64,000 nt of DNA, taken from assembly GCA_937927845.1 (NCBI GenBank), contig CALFXE010000200.1, positions 62,001 to 126,000 on the forward strand. The letters are read 5' to 3'. The notes beneath the pieces are model-generated. The model saw nothing but the letters and a program-made list of their open reading frames with translations, did no database searches and was not told the origin of the DNA. The stretch comes from an uncultured Paludibacter sp. Lineage in GTDB: Bacteria; Bacteroidota; Bacteroidia; Bacteroidales; Paludibacteraceae. The position numbers were made by a program, and so were the translations under genes. This document shows positions 52,867 to 61,319 of the stretch, piece after piece (position 1 is the first letter of the stretch; every line of letters begins with the position of its first letter).

Positions 52867-53370
52867 ATGGAAAGGCTGCTAGAAGATATAAAAAGTGCTT
52901 TTGATGAGATCGAAAACAGGCTGATAACTAATGGATACAATGTTTCCAATTTCGTTATAGACATGCAAGATGAAGATAGCCTTAGGAATGGATTTGACTT
53001 TTTTTTGGAAGATAAATATTTTGACTACGGGCTTGAACATGTATTAAGCTTCAAAACTATCATACACAAGAATGAGAAGACAAAAGAGCTGATTAAAGCT
53101 GAATTTCTGATCTATTATAAAGAAGAATTAAGAAAGTTTACGCTTATCGAAGTAAATATAAGCTTAACAGCAAATAAAGAACAGTTTAATAAAACACTGA
53201 CGACTCCCGATGTTTATTTACCTGCTTGTAGTCAGGCGATCAAAATAGCTAGGGCTGAAAGAAGGTATCAACAGAAAAAAAATAAGTTTAAAGGATATGA
53301 AAGGACTGGTTATAATAGTATTTATGAATCTGTGGTCAGGCATAGGGCTAAAAGCACAGACATGGAATGA
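52867..53370 (+). CDS. Hypothetical ICE protein between TraI copies (167 aa)
   Basis: The soluble protein reads MERLLEDIKSAFDEIENRL, then DSLRNGFDFFLEDKYF, then TLIEVNISLTANKEQFNKTL. It ends in a basic QQKKNKFKGYERTGYNS tail. There is no signal peptide, unlike its neighbours. It overlaps the start of the next gene by 74 bases. It is unrecognised and not a TraI paralogue. Confidence 0.65.
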   Translation: MERLLEDIKSAFDEIENRLITNGYNVSNFVIDMQDEDSLRNGFDFFLEDKYFDYGLEHVLSFKTIIHKNEKTKELIKAEFLIYYKEELRKFTLIEVNISLTANKEQFNKTLTTPDVYLPACSQAIKIARAERRYQQKKNKFKGYERTGYNSIYESVVRHRAKSTDME

Positions 53371-53941
53371 GTGGTTCAATCAAAATGCCACCCAGAAAAA
53401 ATATCTGAAGCAACAAATAGCCGCATTACAAGTGTACATCAACTATGGTAAGGAGGGCTATAAGATTGCTAAGGAAGGATTGTCTACGATAGGAAATATG
53501 TCCAGGGGAGAATTTAATTTACATGAGGATTATTTTACCTCTCTAAAAAACGTCAATCCAAGAATCAAAAATTATCAGAAGGTAGACGATATCATTACCT
53601 TACAGGTGCGTATACTAAGCGGATATCAGCAATTAAGGCCGAAGATTAATCAAAGTGATCTGTTTACAAGTTCAGAACGGGCATACCTTAATGGTGTTTA
53701 TACCCGATTGTTGGCACATTCTGATAAAACCTTGGATGAACTCCTTATGGTCATAACAGATCAGAAACTCGAAATGACAGATGAACAAAGGATCAGTAGG
53801 GTCGACAATTTACATAGGGAGATGCAAAATCATTTTGGTTTCTTTCAAAGCTTCACTAAAGAAAACCAAATCATGGTGGTGGCCAGGTTAAAGGAAAAGA
53901 ACGAAGCAGGAAACAGCCGTGTTTGGCAGGGCATAAATTAA
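53297..53941 (+). CDS. TraI-like conjugation protein, copy 2
   Basis: A signal peptide (MKGLVIIVFMNLWSGIGLKA) precedes a helical mature region. It has WNEWFNQNATQKKYLKQQIA, LSTIGNMSRGEFNLHEDYF and LHREMQNHFGFFQSFTKENQ. It is closest to copy 3 (53949), with which it shares the GxFN(L/I)H...(N/S)P..(K/R)NY(Q/R)KV block. The start lies inside the preceding gene (74-base overlap). The tandem array suggests duplication with divergence. Confidence 0.75.
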   Translation: MKGLVIIVFMNLWSGIGLKAQTWNEWFNQNATQKKYLKQQIAALQVYINYGKEGYKIAKEGLSTIGNMSRGEFNLHEDYFTSLKNVNPRIKNYQKVDDIITLQVRILSGYQQLRPKINQSDLFTSSERAYLNGVYTRLLAHSDKTLDELLMVITDQKLEMTDEQRISRVDNLHREMQNHFGFFQSFTKENQIMVVARLKEKNEAGNSRVWQGIN

Positions 53942-53948
53942 TAGGTAA

Positions 53949-54578
53949 ATGAAAAGGATTGTTTGGATAATATGCCTGGTTCTAGCCGGTATGGTAAAGA
54001 GCCGGGCTCAGGTGGCGGAAAGTGCTCAATTGGCTCTCAATATTGAAAAGTTGGCTCAGTTTAAGCAGATACTTAGTGATATGAAAAAGGGCTATCAGAC
54101 GCTTTCAGGAGGTTATAATACCATTAAGGGAATTTCACAGGGTAACTTCAATATCCATAAGATATTCCTTGATGGATTGATGGAAGTGAGTCCGACCGTT
54201 CGCAATTACAGAAAGGTTGGTGAGGTAATTAATTTCCAGGTCATATTGGTACAGGAATATAGAAATGCCTATAACCGCTTTAGGATCGATGAAAATTTTT
54301 CGGTAAGCGAATTAGGTTATTTGGCAAAGGTCTATGATAACCTGTTTAAGGAAAGTTTGCGGAACCTTGATGAACTCATAGGTGTGGTCACTGCCGGAAA
54401 GATGCGGATGAGTGATGATGAGCGCATTAATGCAATAGACCATATCTACTCGGATATGGAAGATAAGTTGCAATTTCTGAGACACTTTAATAGTAAGACA
54501 ACGGTACTTTCCATGCAGCGTGCAAAAGAGCGCAGAGATTCCGAATCCATCGGTAAAGTCTATGGTATAAATCATTAA
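53949..54578 (+). CDS. TraI-like conjugation protein, copy 3
   Basis: A signal peptide (MKRIVWIICLVLAGMVKSRA) is followed by LALNIEKLAQFKQILSDMKK, GNFNIHKIFLDGLMEVSPTV and a C-terminal TVLSMQRAKERRDSESIGKV segment. It has the same architecture as copy 2, offset 7 bases after its stop. Products of this type are predicted periplasmic components of the transfer channel. The real division of labour among the three copies is unknown. Confidence 0.75.
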   Translation: MKRIVWIICLVLAGMVKSRAQVAESAQLALNIEKLAQFKQILSDMKKGYQTLSGGYNTIKGISQGNFNIHKIFLDGLMEVSPTVRNYRKVGEVINFQVILVQEYRNAYNRFRIDENFSVSELGYLAKVYDNLFKESLRNLDELIGVVTAGKMRMSDDERINAIDHIYSDMEDKLQFLRHFNSKTTVLSMQRAKERRDSESIGKVYGINH

Positions 54579-54589
54579 TTCAGGTGAAA

Positions 54590-55795
54590 ATGACAAAGTG
54601 GATCAAAGCCCTGGTAATTGTGGGAATGTGGCTCATAATACCGATTAATAGTCATGCTCAGGGCATGGCAAACGAAATGAACAGTCTTCATAATGTCTTA
54701 GAACAGCTGTATGATGAAATGATGCCCTTATGTAGTCAGCTTATCGGTGTCGGACAGGGATTAGCAGGTTTTGCGGCGCTATGGTATATAGCTTCAAGAG
54801 TATGGCGGCATTTGGCTAATGCAGAACCGATAGATTTTTATCCCCTCTTTCGCCCATTTGTAATCGGTTTTTGTATCGCCATTTTTCCAAGTGTAATTGG
54901 AATTATCAATGGCGTAATGAAGCCGACTGTAACTGCAACAGCTGCGATGATGGAAGGATCTAACAAGGCAATAGCAACTTTGCTGCTGGAAAAGGAAAAA
55001 GCGATTAAAGGCACTAAAAAATGGCAAATGTATGTTGGCGAAACCGGTTCAGGAAACCGTGAGCAATGGGTTAAATATACTTATCCGGAATTGGCAGGTC
55101 AGAGTGAAGGTCTTTTGGGAGGGTTGTCTATTGATTTCGAGTTTTTCATGGAGAAACAGATGTACAATTTCCGCAACTCGGTAAAGGAATGGATGAGTGA
55201 GGTATTGCGGGTATTGTTCGAAGCGGCGGCACTTTGCATTGATACCCTAAGAACATTTCAGCTCATTGTGCTGGCTATTCTGGGGCCGCTGGTGTTTGGG
55301 CTCGCGGTATTTGACGGTTTCCAGCATACCCTTACTGTATGGCTGGCTCGATACATTAATATATTCCTCTGGTTACCTGTGGCTAATGTTTTTGGAAGCA
55401 TTATCGGGAAAATTCAGGAAAATATGCTCCGTATTGACTTGAGCCAAATAGACCAGCAAGGGGATACATTTTTCAGCCGTACAGATATGGGATATCTCGT
55501 ATTTATGATTATCGGAATCATAGGTTATTTCACTGTACCGTCGGTAGCTAATTATATAGTTCATGCCGGGGGAAGCGCTTTAGGACAAAAAGTGACTTCA
55601 TTGTTTAGTAACTCTTCGATGAATGCCGTCAATACCGGTAGACAAGGTGTTGGTATGGCCGCGGACACACTAGGTAATGCGGTTGGAAGAATTCAGCAGG
55701 ATATGGCATCCTATGCTACTTCATCGCCTTATTTTAATGATGGGAAAAGCTCTGCGTCTGACTATATGGGAGATAAGCTAAAAGGCAATTCATAA
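54590..55795 (+). CDS. traJ: TraJ conjugation membrane protein
   Basis: The start is placed at the ATG at 54590, just after CAGGTG; the GTG at 54584 is in frame. A signal peptide (IKALVIVGMWLIIPINSHA) is followed by several membrane helices (FVIGFCIAIFPSVIGIINGV, LIVLAILGPLVFGLAVFDGF, TLTVWLARYINIFLWLPVAN, FMIIGIIGYFTVPSVANYIV). This is the Bacteroidetes TraJ family, a VirB6-like inner-membrane channel protein. It is followed by traK after 14 bases. Confidence 0.9.
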   Translation: MTKWIKALVIVGMWLIIPINSHAQGMANEMNSLHNVLEQLYDEMMPLCSQLIGVGQGLAGFAALWYIASRVWRHLANAEPIDFYPLFRPFVIGFCIAIFPSVIGIINGVMKPTVTATAAMMEGSNKAIATLLLEKEKAIKGTKKWQMYVGETGSGNREQWVKYTYPELAGQSEGLLGGLSIDFEFFMEKQMYNFRNSVKEWMSEVLRVLFEAAALCIDTLRTFQLIVLAILGPLVFGLAVFDGFQHTLTVWLARYINIFLWLPVANVFGSIIGKIQENMLRIDLSQIDQQGDTFFSRTDMGYLVFMIIGIIGYFTVPSVANYIVHAGGSALGQKVTSLFSNSSMNAVNTGRQGVGMAADTLGNAVGRIQQDMASYATSSPYFNDGKSSASDYMGDKLKGNS

Positions 55796-55809
55796 CTAAA
55801 TGCGGAGCT

Positions 55810-56433
55810 ATGTTTAAGAAAATGAAAAATATCGATACCGCATTCCGTCATGTCAGGAGTTTTACAATTGTTGTGATTATAGCCTGTGCGGTCATAGTCT
55901 GTTTCGCTCTTTATAAGAGTTTTAGTTTGGTATCTAACATGCAGGGAAAAATATACATACTATCCAACGGGAAAGCTTTGGAAGCTTTTTCAGCAGACAG
56001 AAAAGATAACATTCCCGTAGAAGCACGTGACCATGTTAAAACATTCCATTCCTTTTTTTTTACATTAGATCCTGATGATAAGGCAATACAGGCAAATGCA
56101 ACCAAAGCACTTTATCTGGCTGATGGCAGTGCCAAAAGAATTTATGATGATCTGAAGGAAACGGGCTATTATTCCGGGCTGATCTCAGGTAATGTCAATC
56201 AAACTATCACAGTGGACAGTGTGGCGGTAAACGTTAATGATTATCCGTATGCTTTTCGCTGCTATGCCACACAGAACATTGTCAGGCCTACCAGTATCAC
56301 TACACGAAACCTGATTACCGAGGGTGCTTTGCGCAACGTAAGCCGAAGTGATAATAATCCGCATGGTTTTTTGATCGAGCGCTGGAATATCATTGAGAAC
56401 AGGGATTTAAAAACAGAAAACAGGCGACAATAA
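55810..56433 (+). CDS. traK: TraK conjugation protein
   Basis: The 207-residue protein has one N-terminal membrane helix (FTIVVIIACAVIVCFALYKS) and a soluble periplasmic domain. That domain contains KIYILSNGKALEAFSADRKD, VEARDHVKTFHSFFFTLDPD and ITTRNLITEGALRNVSRSDN. This is the TraK family of Bacteroidetes T4SS (VirB8-like). It is tightly packed between traJ and traL. Confidence 0.92.
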   Translation: MFKKMKNIDTAFRHVRSFTIVVIIACAVIVCFALYKSFSLVSNMQGKIYILSNGKALEAFSADRKDNIPVEARDHVKTFHSFFFTLDPDDKAIQANATKALYLADGSAKRIYDDLKETGYYSGLISGNVNQTITVDSVAVNVNDYPYAFRCYATQNIVRPTSITTRNLITEGALRNVSRSDNNPHGFLIERWNIIENRDLKTENRRQ

Positions 56434-56434
56434 T

Positions 56435-56842
56435 ATGGGACTTTTTAAAGAGAAAAAAGATGTTGAAAAGGTATCTGTGCCTTTCAATGGCTTTAATAAA
56501 GTTTACGGCTATGTGCAAGCTAAATGGGTTGAAGGCATGAAGATCGCTACCGCGGAAATGTCTAAGAAAAATTGGCTGGTTTTACTGGTTGTCTTTGTCT
56601 TGCTCGGTACGGCTTATAACTTCTGCGTGGTACTTCAGGCGCTAAAGGGTAAGCAAAGTCCCAGTCCCATCATGCAAATTGCTCCGATAAAGAAACCAGC
56701 CAATATCAGTAACACCGGGGAACCAATGCGACCGGCTACCGCAAAAAAGGATTATTTAAAACTATTGGATAGTGTACAGAAAATAGAAAAACAACTTAAT
56801 TCACAATTAAAATCAAACAATTATGGAAAAAAAGATGATTAG
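56435..56842 (+). CDS. traL: TraL-like small membrane protein (135 aa)
   Basis: A short cytoplasmic part precedes a membrane helix (NWLVLLVVFVLLGTAYNF) and a periplasmic tail with KKPANISNTGEPMRPATAKK. The traK-L-M gene order supports a TraL assignment, although this protein is longer than the CTnDOT form. It overlaps the start of traM by 20 bases. Confidence 0.75.
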   Translation: MGLFKEKKDVEKVSVPFNGFNKVYGYVQAKWVEGMKIATAEMSKKNWLVLLVVFVLLGTAYNFCVVLQALKGKQSPSPIMQIAPIKKPANISNTGEPMRPATAKKDYLKLLDSVQKIEKQLNSQLKSNNYGKKDD

Positions 56843-58094
56843 ACAGCGCAAGTTTTTCCTTGTACTTCCGGTCTTAGCTTTACCATTTATGACCATTTTT
56901 TTCTGGGCATTGGGAGGTGGTAAAATGGAAGCATCGGAATCAAAAGAGGTTAAGAAAACTGGATTTAATGCTTTACTGCCGGATGCGAATCTAAAAGAGA
57001 TTAAGGCAATGGACAAAATGAGTTATTACGACAAGGCAAAACTGGATTCGGTTAAATTTCAGGAGCTCATTAAAAATGACCCCAACTATCAGGATATGTC
57101 TATGGGAGCTGGTTCTCCTGATTATGCTGCCACAGGTTTAGGGAACTATTCCGGACTCAATACTTCATTAAACAGAAGAAACAGTTTTAACAACCCTAAT
57201 GAAGAGAAGATTTATCAAAAATTGGCTGAACTGAACAGAGAAATGAATAAACCTGCGATAACTAACGCAGCTTATTCAAACGTTCCGAATTATAGCAATG
57301 GTTCAGTCAGTTCTCCAATGGGCACGGGCGATGTAGACAAACTGGAACAAATGATGAAAATGATGAATCAGTCCAACGGAGAAGATCCTGAAATGAGACA
57401 ATTAAACGGTATGCTGGAGAAAATCTTAGATATTCAACATCCCGGCAGAGTACAGGAGAAATTAAACCAATCTTCCAAGATGAAAAAGGGACAGGTATAT
57501 CCTGTAACCAACAAGAGTTTAGAGAATGTGGTTTCCTTATTGCAGTCAAAGCCAGGAGCGAACGAAAAAGGCAATGCATTCTATGCATTGGAAGATATGG
57601 GTGTTTCGGAGAATGTTCAGAATGCGATACAAGCTGTGATTCATGAGAATCAAACACTGGTGAACGGTTCAACAGTGAAATTAAGACTTGTCCAAGATGT
57701 TCAGATAAACGGTGTTATTATTCCAAAAGATCATTTTTTGTTTGGTGTAACAGCACTAAATGGAGAAAGATTGGGAATCAAGATAGATAATATCCGGTTC
57801 GGGAATTCATTATTTCCGGTGGAGCTTACCGTATATGATCTTGATGGAATGGATGGTATCTATATACCCGGTGCCATAACAAGGGATGTTGCCAAGCAAT
57901 CAGCCGAGCGTTCGATGCAAAATATAGGAATGACAAGCCTTGATCCTTCCTGGGAAATGCAGGCTGCCGGAGCTGGCATTGAAGCAGCCAAAAGTCTGTT
58001 TAGTAAAAAAGTAAAACTTATAAAGGTGGTTGTAAAAGCCGGCTATCAGGTTCTTTTGCGTGATGAAAAACAGAAACAGAGCTTAACAGATTAA
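56823..58094 (+). CDS. traM: TraM conjugation protein
   Basis: The 423-residue protein has an N-terminal membrane helix (FFLVLPVLALPFMTIFFWAL). A Ser/Asn/Met-rich linker (about 90-180) follows, then a C-terminal TraM domain with TVKLRLVQDVQINGVIIPKD, ELTVYDLDGMDGIYIPGAIT and MQNIGMTSLDPSWEMQAAGA. This is the TraM family, VirB10-like, linking inner and outer membranes. It overlaps traL by 20 bases. Confidence 0.92.
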   Translation: MEKKMIRQRKFFLVLPVLALPFMTIFFWALGGGKMEASESKEVKKTGFNALLPDANLKEIKAMDKMSYYDKAKLDSVKFQELIKNDPNYQDMSMGAGSPDYAATGLGNYSGLNTSLNRRNSFNNPNEEKIYQKLAELNREMNKPAITNAAYSNVPNYSNGSVSSPMGTGDVDKLEQMMKMMNQSNGEDPEMRQLNGMLEKILDIQHPGRVQEKLNQSSKMKKGQVYPVTNKSLENVVSLLQSKPGANEKGNAFYALEDMGVSENVQNAIQAVIHENQTLVNGSTVKLRLVQDVQINGVIIPKDHFLFGVTALNGERLGIKIDNIRFGNSLFPVELTVYDLDGMDGIYIPGAITRDVAKQSAERSMQNIGMTSLDPSWEMQAAGAGIEAAKSLFSKKVKLIKVVVKAGYQVLLRDEKQKQSLTD

Positions 58095-58118
58095 ATATTA
58101 ACTATAAAATTCCAAAAG

Positions 58119-58979
58119 ATGAAGAAGATTAGTGTAGCGGTAGTGATGATAATGGGATTTTTCCTTTTTATAGGCGGCAATTTAAGTGCATTGGCACAAA
58201 AATCAAACAAGGTTAAAACAACTTCGATTCAACCTTACAGGTTAGAAATATCTTTCCTTAAGACCAGTAACATTGTCTTCCCGCAGGCTATTGTGAGTGT
58301 GGATCGAGGCAGTCGAGATATTTTGGTGCAAAAGGCAAAAGGAGTGGAAAATATACTTCAGATAAAGGCTGCAAAAGAAGATTTTCAGGAAACAAACCTT
58401 ACGGTGGTAACTGCTGATGGAAAAATCAATTCTTTTGTTATTAATTATTCCAAACAACCGGCGATGCTCAATTTGTCATTAACCGATGACGTTTATAAGC
58501 CCGGTACCGTATTTCTGAGCCCTGAGCATATTAATAAATATGAAACAGAAATCTATGCTCAAAAGGCTCTGACCTCTAAAAACAGGGTAAAGCGCATTAC
58601 AGACGTAAAGTTTGGAATGCTATTGCAATTGAATGGCATTTTTATCCAAAACAACTTGCTGTATGCCCGAATTAAGATAGAGAATTTCTCAAACCTGAAT
58701 TATGATGTAGAACAGCTTCGTTTTTTCATCCGTGACAAGAAAAAATCCAAGCGTACTGCTTCGCAGGAAAATGAAGTCATGCCAGTTTTCGCATACCAAA
58801 ATACCGATAAGATTATTGGGAAGTCCGCACAAAATATGGTGTTTTCATTGCCAAAATTCACAATTCCGGACGACAAACTGCTGATTATTCAACTCATGGA
58901 AAAAAATGGCGGAAGACATTTGGAGCTGGAAGTAAATAATACAACTATCGTCAAATCCACTGTACTGCCAAAAATATAG
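58119..58979 (+). CDS. traN: TraN conjugation protein
   Basis: A signal peptide (VAVVMIMGFFLFIGGNLSAL) is followed by the periplasmic DUF4138-type body: LEISFLKTSNIVFPQAIVSV, DRGSRDILVQKAKGVENIL, LQLNGIFIQNNLLYARIKIE, and NYDVEQLRFFIRDKKKSKRT. TraN is VirB9-like and closes the main tra operon. A cytosine methyltransferase gene follows after 41 bases. Confidence 0.92.
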   Translation: MKKISVAVVMIMGFFLFIGGNLSALAQKSNKVKTTSIQPYRLEISFLKTSNIVFPQAIVSVDRGSRDILVQKAKGVENILQIKAAKEDFQETNLTVVTADGKINSFVINYSKQPAMLNLSLTDDVYKPGTVFLSPEHINKYETEIYAQKALTSKNRVKRITDVKFGMLLQLNGIFIQNNLLYARIKIENFSNLNYDVEQLRFFIRDKKKSKRTASQENEVMPVFAYQNTDKIIGKSAQNMVFSLPKFTIPDDKLLIIQLMEKNGGRHLELEVNNTTIVKSTVLPKI

Positions 58980-59020
58980 GCTAGATAACTGAATAACTAA
59001 CTAAACAGAAGGGATGGAAA

Positions 59021-60115
59021 ATGATGAGACATGGAAGTTTATTTAGTGGAATAGGCGGCTTTGATCTTGCCGCAGAATGGATGCAGTGGTTTAATATTTT
59101 TAATTGCGAAAAGGACTCATTCTGTAGGCAAGTGTTGACTTATTATTGGCCTGAAGCAGAAAATTATGAAGATATATTCGAGTTCGACGCAGCTCAGTAT
59201 CGAGGATGTGTTGATATTATCACAGGAGGCTTCCCCTGCCAGCCGTTCAGTCAGGCCGGACGGAGAAAGGGCAAGACAGATGACCGCTACCTCTGGCCGG
59301 AAACTCGCAGAGTTATTATGGAAGCAAGACCTAAGTGGATCGTTCTTGAAAACGTTGCTGGACTGTTCACCATTTTGGAGCCAGAAAGTTTATCTCAAAT
59401 GGAAATCGAAACGATTGAGCTTTTTTGTTCAAACAGTAAGCAGGAAGCAAACAAGACAATCATCAAGCTTCAACGAAGAGTCATTGGAAGTATTATTTCA
59501 GAAATTGAATCAGCAGGATATGTACTACCTCGACTTGAAGACGGGACGCCAGTCGTTCTGTGTATTCCAGCTGCATCCGTCAACGCCCCGCACCGCAGAG
59601 ACAGAGTCTGGTTTGTTGCCTACTCCAAACACCATACAGATTGGCAGGATTTCGATAGACAGTCAGACCCTGGAAGTGAGCGAAAGGACAATGAAGGACG
59701 CATTGATCATGATAGCGGCATCCAACGGCCTGATTCCCACAGTTACGGTAATGGACGGGACGGGCGCGACATCAAAAATGAAATCTTCGCAAGTCAAACA
59801 AGGCAGCATGCACAGCATGACGCTGGTAAGATTGATCGCGATGCTTCCTACTCCGGTAGCGAGAGATTGGAAGGGAAAGACAGCAAACGAACTGGAAAGC
59901 CTGCCTGGAGCCGTGAAATTCCTCATTGGAATGGATGGCCAGCTCAACCCGCGATTTGTGGCGGAGATGATGGGCTTTCCCGCAGATTGGACGCAATTAC
60001 CTTTCCAAAATGGCGAATGGAAAGCGTCAAGGGGTACGGAAATGCCATAGTGCCACAGGTTGCACTGGAATTATTCAAGGCTATAGAATCAGTAGAGAAA
60101 CAATCAGGACATTAA
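59021..60115 (+). CDS. DNA (cytosine-5) methyltransferase
   Basis: The 364-residue protein has the full m5C set in order. Motif I is LFSGIGGFDLA (7-17) and the catalytic GGFPCQPFSQAG has the nucleophile at Cys73. Motif VI is ENV (110-112), motif VIII is RRDRVWFVAY (about 192-201), and motif X is GNAIVPQVALELFKAI near the end. Between motifs VIII and X lies a Gly/Asp/Arg/Ser-rich stretch that replaces an ordinary target-recognition domain. A second frame of 294 codons inside the gene (59166-60050) also looks coding. It is likely an ICE-protecting modification enzyme; no partner endonuclease is visible. Confidence 0.93.
   Translation: MMRHGSLFSGIGGFDLAAEWMQWFNIFNCEKDSFCRQVLTYYWPEAENYEDIFEFDAAQYRGCVDIITGGFPCQPFSQAGRRKGKTDDRYLWPETRRVIMEARPKWIVLENVAGLFTILEPESLSQMEIETIELFCSNSKQEANKTIIKLQRRVIGSIISEIESAGYVLPRLEDGTPVVLCIPAASVNAPHRRDRVWFVAYSKHHTDWQDFDRQSDPGSERKDNEGRIDHDSGIQRPDSHSYGNGRDGRDIKNEIFASQTRQHAQHDAGKIDRDASYSGSERLEGKDSKRTGKPAWSREIPHWNGWPAQPAICGGDDGLSRRLDAITFPKWRMESVKGYGNAIVPQVALELFKAIESVEKQSGH
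59166..60050 (+). CDS. Overlapping protein encoded in another frame of the methyltransferase gene
   Basis: Frame +2 relative to the methyltransferase is open for 294 codons. The C-terminal half carries patterns that look independently conserved: GLLPTPNTIQ, GLIPTVTVMDGTGATSK, MLPTPVARDWKGKTANE and QLNPRFVAEMMGFPADWTQL. The N-terminal half (ARQMTATSGRKLAELLWKQD) is opposite motif IV and may be a passive shadow of it. LPTP...D.KG and LNP.FV..MMGFP..WT patterns are, to my recollection, found in stand-alone phage proteins related to methyltransferases. If translated, this is overprinting of two proteins on one DNA. No ribosome-binding site was identified. Confidence 0.45.
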   Translation: MKIYSSSTQLSIEDVLILSQEASPASRSVRPDGERARQMTATSGRKLAELLWKQDLSGSFLKTLLDCSPFWSQKVYLKWKSKRLSFFVQTVSRKQTRQSSSFNEESLEVLFQKLNQQDMYYLDLKTGRQSFCVFQLHPSTPRTAETESGLLPTPNTIQIGRISIDSQTLEVSERTMKDALIMIAASNGLIPTVTVMDGTGATSKMKSSQVKQGSMHSMTLVRLIAMLPTPVARDWKGKTANELESLPGAVKFLIGMDGQLNPRFVAEMMGFPADWTQLPFQNGEWKASRGTEMP

Positions 60116-60124
60116 ACATTGATT

Positions 60125-61288
60125 ATGAAAATAAGGAAGGACAATTATCAAAAAATTCTTGAATACTTCATCAGAAAACGTGAAGAAGGCTATGAATTTG
60201 TGGCTTTTTTTGAAGATACCAACCCGACTGATAAAAGCGAACTATTTTTTTTTTCTACACAATTAGACGTTCAGGAGTTCTGCTATGAAATGGCAACAGA
60301 TATAGATAAATATGATTATCTGGCGATAAGGTCTGCCTATAGAACAATGGCAGAAGCCCATCAAGACAATAGTCTTATGCTAGAAAAAGATGGCGTTGTT
60401 GATTTGGAATCAATGGTTGCTATGCGATATCACCGATTAGAAACAGAAAAATTAAACCACAATCAAAATGCAAAAGTTATGAACGAGAAAAACTTAGAAT
60501 ACCTGGCAAATCAGGTAAAGTACACAGGTTTTGGAGAGGAGTTCGAGAATGAACTCAGGAAAAAGATAAAAAAAGAACCGGACGAATTCTCCCTGAAATA
60601 TTCAACTTCTTTTGGAAAGGATAAGGTAGATGCGAAGTTGAAATTTAGCAAATCAAAACAAACTGATATGTATTTCTTCAATTCATATCAGTTAGGCATG
60701 GAGAAACAGAATGCTCATAAAGTTGAGCAAACTTTTTATATCAATAAGGGTAACAATATCACTTTAAAAGAAGCATACAACCTGCTAAGCGGACGTGCAG
60801 TAAATAAAGACTTGACCAACAGTGAAGGACAATTATACAACGCGTGGGTGCAGCTTGATTTTAAAGAGACAGATGAAAGCGGAAATTTTAAATTGAAAAA
60901 GTACAGTGAAAACTACGGTTATGATCTTGAATCTGCCTTAGAAAATCATCCGATTAAGGAATTAAATAACGAAGAGTATAAAGGCAATCTTATTGATTCC
61001 TTAAAAAAAGGTAATCTGCAATCCGCTACATTTATCAATGATGGGAAGGAAGAAAAACGTTTTATTTCGGCCAATCCTAAGTTCAAGATTATAAATCTGT
61101 TTGACAACGATATTAAAAGGATTGGAAGCAAGAAAAATCAAGAGAAAGATAATAAGAAGGATCAGACAGAAAAAAAGGGTAACACTCAAAAAACAGGTAA
61201 GGGTAATAAAACCGCTGATACATCTGAACCCGAGGCTCCTGATGTACCGGAACAAAGAAAGCGTAAAGGTAAATCACAATCTGCATAA
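60125..61288 (+). CDS. ICE protein with shared C-terminal domain, copy 1 (about 387 aa)
   Basis: The start is taken at the ATG at 60125; a TTG lies at 60119. The N-terminal part (about 1-115) reads KIRKDNYQKILEYFIRKREE and DKYDYLAIRSAYRTMAEAH. The C-terminal domain (about 150-330) reads FSLKYSTSFGKDKVDAKLKF, NLLSGRAVNKDL, WVQLDFKETDESGNFKLKKY and NYGYDLESALENHPIKELNN. A low-complexity Lys-rich tail follows. The C-terminal domain is shared with the next gene. This is a known type of conserved but uncharacterised Bacteroidetes ICE protein (DUF3945/4099-like). Confidence 0.75.
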   Translation: MKIRKDNYQKILEYFIRKREEGYEFVAFFEDTNPTDKSELFFFSTQLDVQEFCYEMATDIDKYDYLAIRSAYRTMAEAHQDNSLMLEKDGVVDLESMVAMRYHRLETEKLNHNQNAKVMNEKNLEYLANQVKYTGFGEEFENELRKKIKKEPDEFSLKYSTSFGKDKVDAKLKFSKSKQTDMYFFNSYQLGMEKQNAHKVEQTFYINKGNNITLKEAYNLLSGRAVNKDLTNSEGQLYNAWVQLDFKETDESGNFKLKKYSENYGYDLESALENHPIKELNNEEYKGNLIDSLKKGNLQSATFINDGKEEKRFISANPKFKIINLFDNDIKRIGSKKNQEKDNKKDQTEKKGNTQKTGKGNKTADTSEPEAPDVPEQRKRKGKSQSA

Positions 61289-61319
61289 CTAATGGTAATC
61301 CTAACTTAAGATTTTTGAT

